Below, in pieces: positions 10,832 through 20,733 of a DNA stretch of 64,000 nt (position 1 is its first letter; each line of letters opens with the position of its first letter). The notes beneath the pieces were generated by a model. It had not been told where the DNA came from. It searched no databases and was given only the letters and a program-made list of their open reading frames with translations. This DNA comes from Vicia villosa (Eukaryota; Streptophyta; Magnoliopsida; Fabales; Fabaceae): assembly GCF_029867415.1 (NCBI RefSeq), contig NW_026705482.1, positions 248,001-312,000 of the forward strand, given 5' to 3'. The position numbers were made by a program, and so were the translations under genes.

Positions 10832-12001
10832 ATGGAACACTCTGAACAAGAGAATGTTGAGCTCCGTGGTACAGTGACCACCCTTCAGGAAAAGTTGGAA
10901 AGTCTCACTACTCTGGTTGACTCCTTGATGGCCGCACAGAATCAGCCGCCGCCACCCAACAGTCAAGCGACGGTAACATCTGAAGTTACTACTCCAGTTT
11001 CTACAGTTGCATTCGGCATTCCATCTTTCTCCATGCCGGAAGGTTGGGGCCCGCCTTTCAGTTTTGGTACAGGTTTCCGCCATAATTTCTCTGGGGTTCA
11101 AACAGCTACAACTGAAGCGCCTACTGCACAAGGTTCAGCGTTTATTCCACATTCAGGGGTAACTTTTTCCCAAATTACTATGGCACTTTCTCAACCCACT
11201 ATGACAGTTCCGACCCCTACAGTTCACACTGTTCCTTATGGTGGCAATGAGATTTATCATGATCAGGATGATAGCATAAATCAGCGTAACCTTGTGGAAG
11301 ATCTCCAAGAGCAGTTTAACAAGATGCAGTTGGAAGTTAAAGCTATCCGTGGGAAAGATTTGTTTGGAAAGAATGCCCAGGAGCTATGTTTGGTTCCCAG
11401 TGTACAAATACCTGCTAAATTCAAGGTCCCTGACTTTGAGAAGTACAAAGGTAGTTCTTGTCCGCAAAGCCATCTTGTGATGTATGCTAGAAAGATGTCT
11501 ACTTATGCAGATAATCATCAGTTGCTCATCCATTACTTTCAAGACATTTTGACTGGTGCCGCACTGAAGTGGTACACAGGCTTGGATAGCACTAATATTC
11601 GAACATTCAATGACCTAGGTGAGGCCTTTGTCCGACAATACAAGTATAACTCGGATATGGCTCCGGACAGAGATCAGCTTCGATCCATGGCTCAAAAAGA
11701 TCATGAAGCTTTCAAAGAGTATGCCCAACGATGGAGAGAAACTGCTGCTCAGATTAATCCACCGTTAAAAGAGAAAGAGATGACAAAGATCTTTTTGAAT
11801 ACTCTCAGTCCGTTTTATTATGAACGCATGATTGCTAGTGCTCCAAGTGATTTCACTGAGATGGTAAACATGGGGATGCGTCTAGAAGAAGGGGTCCGAA
11901 CCGGACGTCTAACTAAAGAAGGTGGATCTTCAAGCGGAACCAAAAAGTTCGGAAGTGGTTTCCCAAAGAAGAAGGAACAAAGTGTTGACATGGTATCCTA
12001 A
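10832..12001 (+). pseudogene. gag: Ogre Gag, N-terminal part, ended by a premature stop
   Basis: This 389-codon frame begins with a short coiled coil (residues 1-35), followed by a Pro/Gln/Thr-rich region. From about residue 180 it has a typical Ty3/gypsy Gag domain (VPDFEKYKG, LIHYFQDILTGAALKWYTGLD, FVRQYKYNSDMAPDRDQL, FKEYAQRWRETAAQINPPL). It ends in a Lys/Gly-rich stretch. The TAA at 11999-12001 is in frame with the following gag-protease frame, which continues without shift to 14854, so it is best read as a single nonsense change. Gag would form the particle that packages the element RNA. Confidence 0.85.
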
Positions 12002-14854
12002 GGGAGGCCAAGAGGAAATGTCAATCGTCAACGACAGGTAGCTGCTATTGCACCAGCCGTTAATACCGCACCGAATCCAGGATTTACCCCACAGTTTCAA
12101 CAACAACAGCCTCGACCACAGGCTCAGCAGTTTAACAATAATCAGAATCGTGTGCAAAGAGCTCCACAGTTCGATCCGATTCCAATGACCTACACAGAAT
12201 TGTACCCTGCTTTGGTTGAAAGAGGTCTTGTTCAAACTAAAGCACCACCACCAGTACCTGAGAAACCCCCATGGTGGTACAAAGCTGAGGTCTCATGCCC
12301 TTATCATCAAGGAGCACCTGGCCATGATCTTGAGCATTGCATAGCTTTGAAATATGAAGTTCAGAGGTTGGTTAGGTCAAATCTCCTCTCTTTCAGAAAT
12401 TTGAATCCTAATGTGCAAGCAAATCCGCTGCCCAGTCATGGAGGGCATGTTGTAAACATGGTGTATGGATGTCCTGGTCCGTACCGAGTCTATAATATCA
12501 ATTTCTCAAGAGCCGATTTGGTACAAATGCACGCCACTCTATGTCGAGGGCCGAGTTTTCGCCAGCATCACTATGGTTCCTGTAGCATATGTTGTGTAGA
12601 TCCTCACGGATGTTCGATTGTGAGAAGAGATCTCCAAGTACTGTTGGATAATGGTACTATTCAGATCTACCGAAATAGGGATGAAAATGAAGTTAACATG
12701 ATAGGATGTTATCCGCATGAGCTTTTAGTCTCAGATATCAACTCGGAAATGCCTACAGTTAACGTCATCGTTCCTCATTTCAACATGCCTGAGCGCGTGG
12801 AAGTTACTTACAACAAGCCGAAGGTTCCTGTTGCTCCTTTGATCATTTGTCTACCGGGATCTGTTCCCTATGACTCTGACAACGCAGTTCCATATAACTA
12901 TAATGCTACAATGATAAAGAATGGACAAGAAGTTCCTTTACCTACTCTTTTGTCTGTCGTGAACATCGCTGATGTGAGTCGAGTAACAAGAAGTGGACGT
13001 GTGTATACTCCACTACCTCCAAAGCAGCCTGTTGCTCCTGCAACCGGGCAAAATCCTGTGAATACACCAGTAGGGAATCCTGAGGAAACTCCTGTTAGTA
13101 ATACAAACACTGATGTTGGTCAATCCAGTGAAACCAATGTGAATCCTGACTTTGATGAAATTTTGAAACTTATCAAAAGAAGTGAATACAAAATTGTGGA
13201 TCAGCTTATGCAGACTCCTTCAAAGATCTCAATACTTTCATTGCTTTTAAACTCTGAAGCCCACAGGGAAGCCCTAATGAAAGTTTTGGATCAAGCTTTT
13301 GTAGATCATGATGTGACTGTTGATCACTTTGATGGGATAATAGCCAACATAACAGCTTGCAACAATTTAAGCTTCTGTGATGAAGAACTCCCCGAGGAGG
13401 GTAAAAATCACAATCTTGCTTTGCACATTTCTATGAACTGTCAGTCAGACTCTTTGTCCAATGTGTTGGTAGACACCGGATCTTCCTTGAATGTGATGCC
13501 AAAGACGACTCTTGCTCGCTTGTCTTACCAAGGAATGCCTATGAAGTTCAGTGGTGTAGTTGTCAAGGCATTTGATGGATCGCGAAAATCTGTTATTGGC
13601 GAAGTCAACCTTCCCATGACAATTGGTCCACATACATTTCAAATCACCTTTCAGGTCATGGACATTCAAGCTGCTTATAGCTGTCTGTTAGGACGACCAT
13701 GGATCCATGAGGCAGGGGCAGTAACTTCTACGCTCCATCAAAAGTTAAAATTTGTAACAAATGGAAAACTGGTAACAATAAGTGGAGAACAAGCCTTAAT
13801 GGTGAGTCATTTATCCAATTTCTCTTTTATCAGTGCTGATGACGTGGAAGGAACTCAGTTCCAAGGTCTCTCTTTAGAAGACGAATCTTCCAAAAAGAAA
13901 GCATCAATCTCTTCTTACAAAGAGGCGGTAAAAGTAGTGAAAGATGGAACTACCACTGGCTGGGGGCAAGTTGTGATCCCGACCAAGAATGAAACTAGAG
14001 CAGGTCTCGGATGTTCACCAACATTCTCAAACTGCACCAAGAAGGATGAAACCCTTCGTCCGATTAAAGAAACATTCATTAGTGGAGGATTCCTTAACCC
14101 AGTTCTTCAAGAGGTTAATGTCCTTATCGAAGAATGCATCGAAGAAGGTCTCTCTGATGATGAAGAAGAATGGAAATGTTATCTCAATGACTCGGGATAT
14201 ATATCTCAGGAAGAACCATATCCTCCTTCGGAGAAACCCAAAGGCAAAGAAACTGAGCCTACTCCTGCAGAGGTCAGGGACACCTTGGGACAACCAAGTG
14301 GAAAATTTGATTATATGGTGAAATATACTGCACCTGAAAGTTCAAAGATTGCGATCGAAGACATCCAACCAACTGGATGGGGAGATTCCTTTGAATATAA
14401 TAGTCAACCAGAAGAGGCTTACCAATACTGTCAATTTCCTCAGCAGCCTGAAATTACTGAAAATTTCAACTTCAATGCATCTGCCAAGGTCCATAATCCT
14501 GAAGATGGTTATTATCACATAAATGCCATTTTTGAAGATGAAGGGGAAGATGGTCCCGCAACTGACTCGGAAAGTATCGCTGACAATGAGTCTCTTCATC
14601 CTGAGGACTGGGAAATACATCCTGAAAATTCTGAAGATTGTGACTCGTCTTATGCTCTTCAAGAAGTAGAAGAAGACCGTTTCAACTCTACAAAGAACAA
14701 GGGTGACAAACCAGGACCTTCAAATCCTGCTCGACCAGCGGTCAATACTGAAGATAATTCCGAGGGAAATTTTCCTGAATACATAATACACAGAGGAGTT
14801 CGTTGCTACTGGAAGGCTGTCGACGTTCCGAATGTTGTTCGCCGCTCAAAGTAA
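12002..14854 (+). CDS. Ogre Gag C-terminus plus aspartic protease (first-exon end)
   Basis: It is in the same frame as 10832-12001. The first methionine is at 12152, but the coding continuity starts at 12002. Near 12290 the frame reads CPYHQGAPGHDLEHC, a zinc-knuckle-like C/H cluster found in Tat Gag proteins. The protease lies around 13440-13800: VLVDTGSSLNVMP carries the catalytic DTG, followed by LLGRPWIH. The tail is acidic (to 14854) and is probably a linker toward the RT. The stop at 14852 overlaps a GT splice donor at 14851, and removing 14851-15208 would fuse this frame to pol. The protease should cleave the polyprotein. Confidence 0.82.
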   Translation, partial: GRPRGNVNRQRQVAAIAPAVNTAPNPGFTPQFQQQQPRPQAQQFNNNQNRVQRAPQFDPIPMTYTELYPALVERGLVQTKAPPPVPEKPPWWYKAEVSCPYHQGAPGHDLEHCIALKYEVQRLVRSNLLSFRNLNPNVQANPLPSHGGHVVNMVYGCPGPYRVYNINFSRADLVQMHATLCRGPSFRQHHYGSCSICCVDPHGCSIVRRDLQVLLDNGTIQIYRNRDENEVNMIGCYPHELLVSDINSEMPTVNVIVPHFNMPERVEVTYNKPKVPVAPLIICLPGSVPYDSDNAVPYNYNATMIKNGQEVPLPTLLSVVNIADVSRVTRSGRVYTPLPPKQPVAPATGQNPVNTPVGNPEETPVSNTNTDVGQSSETNVNPDFDEILKLIKRSEYKIVDQLMQTPSKISILSLLLNSEAHREALMKVLDQAFVDHDVTVDHFDGIIANITACNNLSFCDEELPEEGKNHNLALHISMNCQSDSLSNVLVDTGSSLNVMPKTTLARLSYQGMPMKFSGVVVKAFDGSRKSVIGEVNLPMTIGPHTFQITFQVMDIQAAYSCLLGRPWIHEAGAVTSTLHQKLKFVTNGKLVTISGEQALMVSHLSNFSFISADDVEGTQFQGLSLEDESSKKKASISSYKEAVKVVKDGTTTGWGQVVIPTKNETRAGLGCSPTFSNCTKKDETLRPIKETFISGGFLNPVLQEVNVLIEECIEEGLSDDEEEWKCYLNDSGYISQEEPYPPSEKPKGKETEPTPAEVRDTLGQPSGKFDYMVKYTAPESSKIAIEDIQPTGWGDSFEYNSQPEEAYQYCQFPQQPEITENFNFNASAKVHNPEDGYYHINAIFEDEGEDGPATDSESIADNESLHPEDWEIHPENSEDCDSSYALQEVEEDRFNSTKNKGDKPGPSNPARPAVNTEDNSEGNFPEYIIHRGVRCYWKAVDVPNVVRRSK

Positions 14855-15208
14855 TCACCTCGCTGTTATTTTGACCTCCTGCCTAGCCCAAAGCAGAGAG
14901 ATGTTTTATAGGGCTTTGCTTTTAAATGTTCCGCCCAAATAACTTTGTGTATAGGGCTTTGGTTTAAAAGTTTCCCTCTTTGTCCCGCCCAAGACAAATG
15001 AGTTTGTGTTTAGGGCTTTGTTTCAAAAATGAATCATAAATAAAGTGTCATTTTGAATTCCCTACATTATATGTTTTATTTTTTGCTTTTTTCTGGAAAT
15101 GGTAATCCTAAAAAACCAAAATAAAATAAAATAAAACTTTTCAAAAAAAATCTGCATACACTCCTGCATTCATAAATTTTCTGAAATAAATATAAATCAC
15201 ATGTGCAG
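14851..15208 (+). other. Putative Ogre intron (GT...AG, 358 bp)
   Basis: The donor is ctcaaa|gtaatc at 14851 and the acceptor is cacatgtgcag|att ending at 15208. The first exon ends after two bases of a codon and the second begins at the third base of a codon of the pol frame, so phase is preserved and both flanking stops disappear. The intron is AT-rich and full of stops, with short repeats of 'agggctttg' near 14910-15025. An intron between protease and RT is an established Ogre trait; the exact sites here are my inference. Confidence 0.7.
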
Positions 15209-18200
15209 ATTAACTATTGATAAACCCATTGAATGCAATAACCCTATGCCCTCTCCCAACTTTGAGTTTCCTGTGTTCGAAGCCGAAGAAGAGGAAGAAG
15301 AGGAGATCCCGGACGAGATCTCTCGATTACTTAAGCACGAGGAAAGAGCCATTCTGCCTCACAAAGAGCCTTTAGAAAAGATCAACTTGGGTTCTGAAGA
15401 AGACAAAAAAGAAGTGACCATTGGATCGCTGCTTGATACTGATATCAAGAGTAAGTTGACAGACCTTCTCAAAGAATATGTTGACATGTTTGCTTGGTCC
15501 TACCAAGACATGCCTGGGTTGGATACCAATATTGTTCAGCATTACTTGCCATTGAAGCCAGAATGTCCGCCGGTTAAGCAGAAATTGCGAAGGACTCACC
15601 CTGATATGGCTAACAAGATTAAAGTAGAAGTTCAAAAACAGCTCGACGCAGGTTTTCTTGTCACCTCTGAGTATCCTCAATGGTTGGCCAACATAGTGCC
15701 AGTTCCGAAAAAAGATGGCAAAGTCCGAATGTGTGTTGATTACCGTGACTTGAACAAGGCCAGTCCAAAAGATGACTTTTCATTACCACATATCGACATG
15801 CTGGTTGATAACACCGCTAAGTTCAACGTCTTTTCCTTCATGGACGGGTTCTCCGGTTATAATCAGATCAAGATGGCTCCCGAAGACATGGAGAAGACAT
15901 CTTTCATCACCCCATGGGGTACCTTTTGCTACAAAGTGATGCCGTTTGGATTAAAGAATGCAGGCGCAACTTACCAAAGGGCAATGACTACTCTCTTTCA
16001 TGACATGATGCATAAAGAAATTGAAGTCTATGTGGACGACATGATAGCCAAGTCCAGCACAGAAGAAGAACATATTGAATACCTTTTGAGGTTGTTTCAA
16101 CGACTAAGGAAATATCAGCTTCGCTTGAATCCCAACAAATGTACTTTTGGGGTTAGATCTGGAAAACTCTTGGGTTTCATTGTCAGCCAAAGAGGTATTG
16201 AAGTAGATCCCGACAAAGTCAGAGCTATTCAAGAGATGCCTGCACCAAAGACTGAAAAACAAGTAAGAGGATTTCTCGGACGATTGAACTATATCTCCAG
16301 GTTTATCTCTCAAATGACTGCTACTTGTGGGCCAATTTTCAAGCCTCTCCGCAAAGATCAAGGGGTTGTATGGACTGAAGATTGCCAGAAAGCGTTTGAC
16401 AGTATCAAGGAATACTTGTTAGAACCACCAATATTGATTCCTCCAATTGAAGGGAGACCGCTAATCATGTACCTTACTGTGTTAGAAGAATCCATGGGTT
16501 GTATGCTTGGACAGCAAGATGAAACCGGTAAGAAGGAGCATGCCATCTATTACTTGAGTAAGAAATTCACAGACTGTGAGTCTCGTTACTCCATGCTCGA
16601 AAAAACATGTTGTGCTTTGGCTTGGGCTTCAAAACGTCTCCGCCAGTACATGATCAACAATACTACTTGGTTAATCTCCAAAATGGATCCGATCAAGTAT
16701 GTCTTTGAAAAGCCTGCATTAACAGGAAGGATTGCCCGATGGCAAATGCTGTTATCCGAGTATGACATTGAATACCGTGCTCAAAAAGCGGTCAAAGGAA
16801 GCATTCTCGCCGATCACTTGGCGCATCAACCAATTAATGAATATCAATCTCTCAAGTTTGACTTTCCTGATGAAGATGTCTTGTACTTGAAGATGAAAGA
16901 TTATGACGAGCCGTTACCTGAAGAAGGTCCTGACCCTGGATCAAGATGGGGCCTAATTTTTGATGGAGCAGTAAACGCTTTTGGCAATGGAATTGGGGCA
17001 ATCATCATCACTCCCAAGGGTACTCATATCCCGTTCTCTGCCAGATTGCTATTTGATTGCACCAACAACATCGCAGAATATGAAGCTTGTATCATGGGTC
17101 TCGAAGAAGCCATTGACTTAAGAATCAAGATCCTAGACATATATGGAGATTCAGCCCTCGTGATCAACCAAATCAAAGACAAGTGGGAAACTTATCACCC
17201 TGGCTTGATTCCTTACAGAGATTATGCAAGACGTCTGTTGACTTTCTTCAACAAGGTTGAATTGCATCATATACCTCGAGATCAGAATCGAATGGCAGAC
17301 GCCTTGGCTACTCTATCTTCCATGTTCAAAGTCAGTCACTGGAATGATGTGCCTAAAGTCAGAATCACGCGCCTTGAAAGGCCCGCCTATGTGTTTGCAA
17401 CTGAAGCAGTCATCGATGATAAACCGTGGTTCCACGACATCAAACGCTTCCTTCAAACTCAAGAGTACCCTCTTGGGGCATCAAACAAAGATAAGAAAAC
17501 TCTAAGGAGACTTTCTGGCAGTTTCTTCCTGAATGGAGATGTGCTATACAAAAGAAATTTCGACATGGTTTTGCTCAGATGCGTGGACAGACACGAAGCA
17601 GACATGTTAATGCATGAAGTGCATGAAGGGTCCTTTGGAACTCATTCAAATGGATATGTAATGTCCAAGAAAATGTTAAGAGCAGGATACTATTGGTTGA
17701 CAATGGAATCAGACTGTTTTAAACACGTGAAGAGATGTCACAAGTGCCAGATCTACGCAGATAAGATCCATGTACCACCGACTCTACTCAACGTTCTCTC
17801 ATCTCCGTGGCCTTTCTCCATGTGGGGTATCGACATGATCGGAATGATCGAACCGAAATCTTCAAATGGTCATCGTTTCATCCTGGTAGCAATTGATTAC
17901 TTCACCAAATGGGTCGAAGCAGCATCTTATGCCAATGTTACAAGACAAGTGGTTGTGAGGTTTATCAAGAATAACATCATTTGCCGATATGGTATTCCCA
18001 GCAAGATCATTACTGACAATGGTTCAAACTTGAACAACAAGATGATGAAAGAACTGTGTGAGGAATTCAAGATTGAGCATCATAACTCTTCTCCTTACAG
18101 ACCAAAAATGAACGGCGCCGTCGAAGCCGCCAACAAGAACATTAAGAAGATCGTCCAGAAAATGGTCGTCACTTACAAAGACTGGCATGAAATGCTGCCA

Positions 18201-18674
18201 TTTGCTTTACATGGGTACCGTACTTCAGTGCCTACTTCAACAGGGGCAACTCCCTTTTCTCTAGTATACGGCATGGAAGCTGTGCTCCCCGTAGAAGTTG
18301 AAATCCCATCAATGAGAGTCCTCATGGAGACTAAGTTATCAGAGGCTGAATGGTGTCAAAACAGATACGATCAGTTGAACTTAATCGAAGAAAAACGTAT
18401 GACTGCTCTATGCCATGGACAATTATACCAAGCAAGGATGAAACAAGCTTTCAACAAAAAGGTTCGACCTCGTGAATTTCGAGAAAGTGACCTCGTGCTT
18501 AAAAAGATCTTGTCTTTTCAACCAGATTCTAGGGGGAAATGGTCTCCTAATTACGAAGGCCCGTATGTTGTCAAAAGAACATTTTCTGGCGGCGCCATGA
18601 CTCTTGCAACCATGGATGGTGATGAACTCCCACATCCTGTGAATGCTGATGCAGTCAAGAAATACTTTGTCTAA
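15201..18674 (+). CDS. pol: Ogre Pol: RT, RNase H, second RNase H, integrase
   Basis: An intact 1,157-codon frame; the spliced form would enter at 15209 rather than at the ATG at 15201. Reverse transcriptase covers roughly residues 120-330, with FSFMDGFSG and catalytic YVDD at 277-280. The ordinary RNase H region follows (about 415-545); its usual first catalytic Asp is absent (YLTVLEES), as expected for a degenerate connection domain in Tat elements. A second RNase H at about 583-706 has IFDG (D588), AEYEA, YGDSAL (D650) and MADALA (D700). Integrase has the H-H-C-C finger (H805 to C849) and a complete catalytic triad D878, D939, E975 with exact D-35-E spacing. No stop or frame break is visible, so this pol may be active if spliced. 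Confidence 0.93.
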   Translation: MCRLTIDKPIECNNPMPSPNFEFPVFEAEEEEEEEIPDEISRLLKHEERAILPHKEPLEKINLGSEEDKKEVTIGSLLDTDIKSKLTDLLKEYVDMFAWSYQDMPGLDTNIVQHYLPLKPECPPVKQKLRRTHPDMANKIKVEVQKQLDAGFLVTSEYPQWLANIVPVPKKDGKVRMCVDYRDLNKASPKDDFSLPHIDMLVDNTAKFNVFSFMDGFSGYNQIKMAPEDMEKTSFITPWGTFCYKVMPFGLKNAGATYQRAMTTLFHDMMHKEIEVYVDDMIAKSSTEEEHIEYLLRLFQRLRKYQLRLNPNKCTFGVRSGKLLGFIVSQRGIEVDPDKVRAIQEMPAPKTEKQVRGFLGRLNYISRFISQMTATCGPIFKPLRKDQGVVWTEDCQKAFDSIKEYLLEPPILIPPIEGRPLIMYLTVLEESMGCMLGQQDETGKKEHAIYYLSKKFTDCESRYSMLEKTCCALAWASKRLRQYMINNTTWLISKMDPIKYVFEKPALTGRIARWQMLLSEYDIEYRAQKAVKGSILADHLAHQPINEYQSLKFDFPDEDVLYLKMKDYDEPLPEEGPDPGSRWGLIFDGAVNAFGNGIGAIIITPKGTHIPFSARLLFDCTNNIAEYEACIMGLEEAIDLRIKILDIYGDSALVINQIKDKWETYHPGLIPYRDYARRLLTFFNKVELHHIPRDQNRMADALATLSSMFKVSHWNDVPKVRITRLERPAYVFATEAVIDDKPWFHDIKRFLQTQEYPLGASNKDKKTLRRLSGSFFLNGDVLYKRNFDMVLLRCVDRHEADMLMHEVHEGSFGTHSNGYVMSKKMLRAGYYWLTMESDCFKHVKRCHKCQIYADKIHVPPTLLNVLSSPWPFSMWGIDMIGMIEPKSSNGHRFILVAIDYFTKWVEAASYANVTRQVVVRFIKNNIICRYGIPSKIITDNGSNLNNKMMKELCEEFKIEHHNSSPYRPKMNGAVEAANKNIKKIVQKMVVTYKDWHEMLPFALHGYRTSVPTSTGATPFSLVYGMEAVLPVEVEIPSMRVLMETKLSEAEWCQNRYDQLNLIEEKRMTALCHGQLYQARMKQAFNKKVRPREFRESDLVLKKILSFQPDSRGKWSPNYEGPYVVKRTFSGGAMTLATMDGDELPHPVNADAVKKYFV

Positions 18675-18690
18675 AAAAATTACAAAAGAA

Positions 18691-18857
18691 CAGCTCGGTA
18701 AGTTGAAAACCCGCAAAGGGCGACTTAGGCAAAAATGAGCGTCTCGGTGGACTGAAAACCCGAAAGGGCGGTCCAGGCAAAAATTAGAGACAATAAACAG
18801 AAAAAATTTCATCCTGGTAGATTGAAAACCTGAAAGGGCGATCTAGGCAAAAATTAG
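18691..18857 (+). repeat. Three tandem hairpin repeats with compensating stem changes
   Basis: Copies lie at 18691-18739, 18740-18787 and 18810-18857. Each has an inner hairpin (ccc-gaaa-ggg type) and an outer 5-bp stem followed by 'ggcaaaaat.ag'. The outer stems are TAAGT/ACTTA, TGGAC/GTCCA and TAGAT/ATCTA. Four of the five pairs change on both sides between copies, so pairing is kept while sequence is not. Confidence 0.75.
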
Positions 18858-19328
18858 GGATTCATGACAAAGTAACTGCATCAGTCCATACTTCGTCACC
18901 TGAGGAGTCTTTTTCATCAAAGGATCTTCAATCAAATCAACACCAATCTGAAGCGACAAGCACAGTTGGAACTCAAAGTTGTTAGGGGGAATAGTGGTTA
19001 TTGCTTTCAATGTAGCCTTTTCCGCATAATTACCATTTCCAACTTTTGTAAATACTCCATGGAATCATGCCTTTAGCTGATTACCATCCTATTAAATAAA
19101 TTTGAGCCTTGTGCCCATTTGTTTGCAATCTCTAATTTCTTTTAGCTTGCAAAATGACGCTTTAATTGTGTTATTCGTTTTTGAGAGAAAAAAGAAAAAA
19201 TAAGTTTTAAATGAATTTACTTCACTTTTCTTTTTCAAAATAAAAGCGAAATTTTCCTTTGAGTTGTGAACAACAGAAGGAACATCAACAGCTATCTCCG
19301 TAGGATGAATCAAAGATTATGATAGGAA

Positions 19329-19470
19329 AAGCTCTTCTATCCCCAGTGAAGAAAGTCTTTTATCCCCAGTGAAGAAGCTCTTTTATCCCCAGTGACGAAG
19401 ATTTTCCATCTCCAGTGAAGAGGTTCTTCCATCTCAATGAGAAAAGATGCTCATCTTCCCCAGAGAAGTT
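19329..19470 (+). repeat. Short tandem repeats in Ogre tail
   Basis: About five to six imperfect copies of a unit near 25-28 bp read 'ttttatccccagtgaagaagctc' with variation. No coding role is likely. Confidence 0.65.
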
Positions 19471-20226
19471 TAAAGCACGCAACACCATTCATCACCTGTG
19501 TTATCTACACCGTGTTGAAGAACATTTGCCAAGTATCTGGTTGTATTGCGACATTGGTCCTTCTCCAGTACATACTTCTTTGTCTGTCAGTATTGTTAGC
19601 ATACATGCGACATTCATGACATTCATCATTCATACATATTTGCATCATTTATGCATTCTTGCATTTTTCAATGTATGCTTTAAAATCACTTGTTTAGGAT
19701 ATATCTATCCTAAAAAAAAAAGAAAAAAGAAAAAAAAAAGAAAAACAGGTATGGGCGTGTCATCTCTCCAAGTAGGTCGTCACCCATAAGCAAAAAGAAC
19801 ATGTTCTTTCTCCAGTTCCCCACTATGATCACTCCTCGTGGAAGAAGGTTGCTTTAGTTTCTCCTCTCAAAACAAAGGAGAAAATACCCATTCGAGTTCA
19901 TTCCTCATTGGGTACAAAGTCTTGTTTGACTGTTTCTTTCCAATTCATTCATGGATAGAACCTTGTCTTTACCAAAAGATTCAAATTCTGATTCTCCAAA
20001 TAGAGTCAAGGAAAAAAATTGAACCATAAGCAATAGCCTCATCATCTGAGCAGCTTATGTCTCTTTCAAAAGACTTTTTCCTCTCAAGGAAATCAATCAT
20101 GAAGACCATTTGACAAATCAGGGCCTTATTACTGTTCACAAGGCTGAATAACCAGTAATTCCCCTAGCAAAGTCTCCAGGATCATTTTGTCACTTGGCTG
20201 ATAATTGATCATGTCTTCAAAAACCA

Positions 20227-20429
20227 CTATCACGAGGCTGGTAGTCGGTAACTTTTTGTTCTGGTTATATTATTAAACATGTCTATCACCATGCTGATAG
20301 TCGGTAATATTAACCGAACCTTTGAAACTCTTTTACCTTGTCAAGTCTATCACCATGCTGATAGTCGGTAATACAGTTTCATACATTTCACCTTCGCATT
20401 ATTAAACAAGTCTATCCCTGTGCTGATAG
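20227..20429 (+). repeat. Four spaced hairpin repeats (CTATCA...TGATAG)
   Basis: Copies at about 20227, 20283, 20347 and 20412 each form CTATCA-6 nt-TGATAG followed by 'tcggtaa'. The first uses TGGTAG, which keeps pairing through a G-U. The fourth loses only the innermost pair. Spacing is 56-65 bp. Confidence 0.65.
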
Positions 20430-20733
20430 TCGGTAATGTCGATAGGTAAGCTTTTCTTACAAAGCTATCATTCCCCGGTGAAGCATACACTTGCTTTCCC
20501 GAAAAGACAAAACGGATTCTCTTCCTAAAACGGATTGAGACATCCTTCCCAATCTCTTTTCCTCAGTGGAGTCAGTTTGATATCCCTCGGTAAAGATATC
20601 CTTGCATCATTCGCAATTTTGGTATCTTAGGTCCAAAATTCGCGTCTTCTGATATTTAAGTCTCTTCCACCCTATCAAAACGAAGATTTTCAATCTTCAT
20701 GTTTCAGGTTGAAGAAACTTAAATAGGGGCATC

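Larger units (their letters stand above)
18675..20733 (+). other. Ogre 3' untranslated tail
   Basis: About 2 kb of non-coding, repeat-rich sequence lies between pol and the 3' LTR. It holds three structured repeats at 18691-18857, an array of 'ccccagtgaagaa' units near 19329-19470, a purine-rich aaaaag run near 19709-19745, and four hairpin repeats between 20227 and 20429. The polypurine tract is weak: aaataggggcatc ends at 20733, directly before the LTR. Long repeat-bearing tails are usual for Ogre. Confidence 0.75.
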
